Source: Liolophura sinensis | Taxonomy: Eukaryota; Mollusca; Polyplacophora; Chitonida; Chitonidae | Assembly: GCF_032854445.1 (NCBI RefSeq) | Contig: NC_088303.1 | Span: forward strand, 8,005,501 to 8,069,500 | DNA length: 64,000 nucleotides | Direction of reading: 5' to 3' | Shown: positions 59,846 through 64,000 of the stretch, piece after piece | Layout: each line of letters starts with the position of its first letter | Position numbering within the stretch: position 1 is the stretch's first letter | Notes under the pieces: model-generated | The model's database searches: none | The model's input: only the letters and a program-made list of their open reading frames with translations | Told to the model about the DNA's origin: nothing | Translations under genes and position numbers: made by a program

Positions 59846-60325
59846 CAAACATGAAGCTCACCATCTAGTCCTTCCACTTTCAACGTTTTTGCTATGCTCT
59901 CCCAGGCATTACTCATCTTGTGCCCATCCATATGACTCGTCCTTGGCATCGTAGATGAAAGGCCGTTCCCTGACGAGTCCGACCAAACGTTCGCTTGCAT
60001 CGTCGGGAAGTTGTTTTCCTCTCGGCATTTTAGCTGTATGAGAGCAACTTCGCACGCAGGACTGCATGGAAACAATAGAAGAAGGTTCGGATGATTGCTG
60101 CACGTGGACTCTAAACCGTTACGGTATATTATACTGCGCGGAAAGATCGCTACACCGACCGATCGGTTTTACCACGTACCACGACCGACTTGCATAACGC
60201 ATACCGCGTACCGCGGTCCGGTAAACGGATTTAAGGAAATGGCTTGGAGTGAAAAAATCTCTATACCGCATTCCGTTGCCGTGTCCCGCGATACACATAC
60301 CGCGCGTTCGGTAAACGCAGCTTTA

Positions 60326-61640
60326 CACTCGGCAACCAGCGTCATCAGAGTTGTTAAATACCATATACGCGATAGATATGTACATAAGGGTAACAGCGCC
60401 ATCTATGTGGTTGATCACAATGCAGATCGCCAGAGATTCTGAACGCTCTGTCCATACCTGCCAACGAGAGTGTTATACTCAATGTAAAATTTGAGAAACT
60501 TAGAGTGAAGGCGTTTGATGGGGTATCCTTGACAAACTACTTTTTGAACTAACAACTTGTGACGCAGATTAAAGTCATCACGATTTACGCAAGATGTGAC
60601 AAATGCTACAAGGCGAGATATGTATACGCCATATGCAGGACCCTTTGGCATATTGCTATACAAATAAGGATAATTTACAGTATCGAGATTGAAATTATCC
60701 CTTTTGTCGTGAAAGCGCCGTTACAGGAAATCTTGTTCGTCTTTGTACAGATATAGATCCAAATAAAATGTACCATCAGGACTGTCTGATGTCTCCTTTA
60801 AATCCATTGAAGGCAGATAGATTTCCTTCACCCCTTCATCAATATGGGGGTTATTTAACGCCAGTAGATCATCAATATACCGCTTGGTAAATGAAAAAGA
60901 TCCAGCTATAAAGATATTACTTTTAAGTAATTTCTGCATATAGTCGTATTCATATGAAAACAGGTATAGGTCTGCCAAAAGAGGCGCACAACTGGTACCT
61001 ATTGGAATATGCACTGTTGGTAAATGGTATCTCCGAATTTCACAAAGATGTTCTTAATGAGAAATTCATGTAATTCAATAAATAATGTAACATCCCATGA
61101 GTGGTAACCTTTATAAGCAGTAGAACTAAAGAAAGCCTTATTGCTTCAGACGTTAATGTAACGGTGACCTGTTTTAGTAAATACCGAGACAATTAACGAC
61201 GATATTCTTTCAATAAGATCTTTGTGAAGAATTGTAGTATAGAGAGTAGAGAAATCCCATGAGGATACGTCTTTGTACAGTATATGCATACGAGCATCAA
61301 ATTCTTCTGTAAGACGTTTGGAGTTGTTAAGAATCCACATGCAGTTGACACCTGAATTTTTTGTTATGGCACCACAATACTTATTCTCTAAGTAGGGTTG
61401 ACAATAGTTTGGTGATACAACTTCTTGAACCCGCAATAAATCGAGCCTTGTATGGGGATTTATGCATTTTATGAATCCAGTAAAGTTGTGGTATTTCTGT
61501 ATGACTGGTAGGTATATTTAGGCGCCTTTCTTTAAGAAAGGTTTTGTGTTTATTAAATAATTCCTTCAGAGTACATGTAGTAGCAGAATACGTGGATGGT
61601 GTTGTAGATGACATTATTAGAAGCCTTGTCTGCTACAGTG
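60326..61640 (-). pseudogene. Penelope-like reverse transcriptase, degenerate
   Basis: On the minus strand: ADKASNNV (about 61,635), YWIHKMHKSPYKARFIAGSR (about 61,490), NSGVNCMWILNNSKRL (about 61,350), WDFSTLYTTI (about 61,260), IPIGTSCAPLLADLYLFSYE (about 61,010), the catalytic RYIDDLLALNNP (about 60,890), and a C-terminal GPAYGVYISRLV (about 60,645). This block order is known to me from Penelope-type and similar elements common in aquatic invertebrates; the class name is less certain than the RT call. Frameshifts separate the blocks. No GIY-YIG nuclease was seen. It interrupts the gypsy reverse transcriptase and is itself interrupted by the Harbinger element. Confidence 0.7.
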
Positions 61641-64000
61641 ATAGATGGTCTTCGAAGGTTCTTGAGAATATTAACGAATCATCAATATAGATAACACAGA
61701 TTTTTGAATTCAAACCATGGAAAACATTCTCCATGGGTCTCTGATAGGTCGCTGGCCCATGTTCGAGGCCAAAAGGCATCCTGCTATACTCCCAAAACCC
61801 CAAAGGACCGACAGTAAACGCTGTCCGAGTCTTATGATCTTCCTGAATTTCAACTTTAAGTTTTTCAGTCCAGAGAAGCCGGAAAGCCCCCGATCCTTCT
61901 TCCTCACGAGAACAACGTTCGACGCCCAGGGCAAATGAGAAGGTCTAATTCTTCCACTTGCCAAGAGTTGCCACAAATGTTCTCTCACGTCATTATACAT
62001 GGCCGGTGAAATTCCACGGTGCCGCTGTTTGAAAGGCGTGGTATCAACAAGTTCTATTTTATGTTGAACTACGCTGATATTACCAAGATCCAAATTTTTA
62101 GAGGCTAATACTTCGACATTGTTCTTCAACTACCTCATACCTCCCTCTAACTCCCTTGAAGTAAGATTGCTCTTATCAAACACTACTTGATCCAAGATGC
62201 TATCCTCATTATGGCTGTTCACACTGGCCTCCTCAATAGACACAGTCTGAAGCTTGCACATCACCCGTTTTCGCGAAACAACCATGATACGAGTAGTAAC
62301 GTTAGATATTGTAACCTGTGAGATACAGTTCCTTACAGTTGTAGCTCAGAATAGCAGGTATAAAGTTAAGATCAGGTGGAACCTCATTAGAAGGCAACTT
62401 CTTATTTAACTTACTACGTATGGTCACAATGCTGTTAGCCGGTACAGACACCTTCCTCGCCTCTATACACCCTACAAGGGCCAGACGGAACTTTTCCAAT
62501 CCCTTTTCCCGGAGCAACAAGCATAGGAGAGCCAAGTGCCTCGGTGCGTGTGTATGTGTGCCTGCTGTAAGAAACGCTCACCATTTTCCTGTTGAATGGT
62601 GTGCATGAAATGCTTAAGGATATTCGTTGCTAACAACACAGATACTTCGCCAGAATACTTACAATCCCGCACAACCAACAACAGACATTTTTTTGCCCCA
62701 ATAGGCAGACCCTTTACCTGTACATTAGCTTCGACATACCCGAAATGAGACAACGATTGACCCTCGGCACACTCAGTATCAAGACTATCCTGAGGTGTCT
62801 TTTATATGCTGGTTATGGAAACTTTCACTAATCGTAGTAACAAATGCTCCAGTGTCAAGTAAGGCGACTGTAGATAGCCCCCTCAATAACAATATCAGCC
62901 GCATTCCCTATCCTCTTCCCTATTAAGTAAACCTCCAGGAATAGACATAACCTGTATGGGACAACGCCCTGCAGGCCCGTTCTCGTTTAACGTCTCATCC
63001 TCGCCCAATTTAACTCTACTTCCTATTTTTAGATGTCCTTTTTATTTGCACTGGAAACACGTGGGTTCCTCGGAGTCGTTACGAAAGCGAAGTGCCCCTC
63101 GACCTCTTTGACGACTACGTCCGCGACTGTGGTCAGGCTAGACACCATGTCGTTGAGGCTTGCTGTAAGTGGCCTCATTAAAATCATACCCTGGCCTGCG
63201 TTTAGGAGGTTGCTCGCCATAATGTTTCTCGAGGATGCCTAACTCATTCAATAACTTATGCACTATACCACGAAGTTCCCGAACACCAGACAAATTTTCT
63301 TCTGGAACTTCAACTGTTAACTGTTCAAAACAGTTACATCAGCCGTTTTACAGCCTGCCCTTCCGCTAGCTACGTTGCTCAAACTCCATTTGCCTTGTAG
63401 ACACCCTCATCTTATCAAAATTGATGATGGTATCAAACTTGTGCTCTGAAACATCTTTCAAACACTTTTTCAAATCAGTCCAAAACATGGAATGCAACAT
63501 TTCATTTGCCTTAGATGGCATATCCTGGCCTCTGTCTACAGCATTTGCCAAAATATCCTCAAGATGACAACCCCAAGATGTTATGTCACACTAAATCACC
63601 TTGTCGTGCACAATAAAATTCGGCCAAGGTATACTCATTGTGCTCAGCATCACCATAAAAACTATCCAGCTTCTCAAGAACCTGCTGGATCCCAGCATCT
63701 GGCATGGCGGCACGATCGGCTTTATCGTGCAAAGACTGTCATATTGCTTGAGCCAGAATGGACTCCTTGTAGATACCTTTTATTCTTAAGCAAGTCAGTT
63801 CATACTTCCACGAATTAAAAGCTCTCCCCTTCACACTTAGTCCATTTCACACGTTGTTGAAGAAGTGGCAAATATTCTCGAATCCAACGCCTCCAAAATA
63901 TATTTGCCAGATATTGCACATGCCCAAATCTCCTCCTTACATAACAGTCCTTTTCATCAATGTTCTAGGAGGAAGGTTGCATTAGTAATAGGTCATTAGG
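61641..64000 (-). pseudogene. Ty3/gypsy gag-pol, proximal half: gag, protease, RT start
   Basis: On the minus strand from the window edge: gag fragments (DKADRAAM and KLDSFYGDAE near 63,700; MLHSMFWTDLKKCLKDVS near 63,490), a spoiled zinc knuckle (CFQC then stop and KGH near 63,050), an aspartic protease start (LLDTGA near 62,858) with HFGYVEANVQVKGLPIGAKK (62,740), and the reverse transcriptase (KIELVDTTPFKQRHRGISPA near 62,060; AFTVGPLGFWEYSRMPFGLE near 61,800; YIDDSLIFSRTFEDHLS near 61,670). The sequence then breaks off at the Penelope junction. Stops and frameshifts are scattered. The element runs off the right edge. Confidence 0.85.

Larger units (their letters stand above)
57142..60028 (-). 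pseudogene. Harbinger MADF-domain partner gene, broken
   Basis: Exons on the minus strand: 60,028-59,862 (MPRGKQLPDDASERLVGLVR, RPFIYDAK, then after a frameshift MSNAWESIAKTL, a MADF domain), 58,936-58,853 (NVPDIEETGDNDSYAG) and 57,834 down to about 57,142 (Ser/Thr-rich, then LLFANYAKR / MKELPKETQAFIKLQLSQVF). Splice sites fit (donors gtgagc and gtacgt). In known elements this protein carries the transposase to the nucleus and helps bind the ends. It is dead here: a frameshift in the MADF domain, another near 57,700, and a SINE at 57,426-57,578 splitting the last exon between the codons of YAKR and KRMK. Confidence 0.75.
56398..60322 (+). mobile_element. PIF/Harbinger DNA transposon, complete with TIRs and TTA duplication
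   Basis: The left end AGCTGCGTTTACCGAACACG and the complement of the right end AGCTGCGTTTACCGAACGCG match over the first 17 bases; weaker similarity (cggcaacggaatgcggtat) continues to about 60 bp. TTA occurs directly outside both ends (56,395-56,397 and 60,323-60,325), the hallmark 3-bp duplication of this superfamily. The 3,925-bp element has the standard two genes: a DDE transposase on the plus strand and a MADF-domain protein on the minus strand. Two SINE-like insertions lie inside. It is inserted in the Penelope-like element. Confidence 0.92.

Overview
The window looks like nuclear DNA of a lophotrochozoan invertebrate, most likely a marine mollusc. It has few genes, AT-rich introns with canonical GT-AG sites, and many repeats. 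Two tRNA-headed SINE families recur throughout: SINE-A ends in (AAAT)n and SINE-B in (ACTC)n. I place the organism from memory of such repeats and from the transposon types, so the phylum is an inference.

Layout, left to right. At 0.6-5.6 kb is the 3' half of a ZCCHC14-like gene (end of a SAM-like domain, Pro/Ser-rich stretch, C-terminal CCHC knuckle). From 10 to 52 kb three related + strand transcription units lie head to tail. Genes A (11,981-14,810) and B (28,048-35,326) each have three exons and encode small secreted proteins with ten conserved cysteines; I cannot name this family. Unit C (42,805 to at least 52,023) begins with a homologous signal-peptide exon, then has a 15-nt microexon and one exon encoding a whole von Willebrand factor A domain, so the same leader exon appears to drive a different secreted product. 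Each unit is preceded by a related upstream block (about 10.2-11.0, 24.5-25.1 and 41.7-42.4 kb), which suggests that promoter and leader were duplicated together.

Between the units are minisatellites with periods of 25, 33, 34, 41, 53 and 77 bp, a 3.7-kb inverted repeat (about 19.1-22.8 kb), short perfect hairpins, and relics of a HARBI1-like transposase, two LINEs and a Tc1-like transposase. One LINE relic (37.9-38.76 kb) has the same 3' tail as SINE-B and is the likely source of the enzyme that moved it.

From 53 kb to the end lies a nested transposon stack. A dead Ty3/gypsy element on the minus strand is split inside its reverse transcriptase by a Penelope-like element. That is split by a PIF/Harbinger transposon (56,398-60,322) with terminal inverted repeats and a TTA target duplication, whose MADF partner gene is in turn interrupted by a SINE-A with a 9-bp duplication. 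No rRNA, functional tRNA or CRISPR locus was seen.
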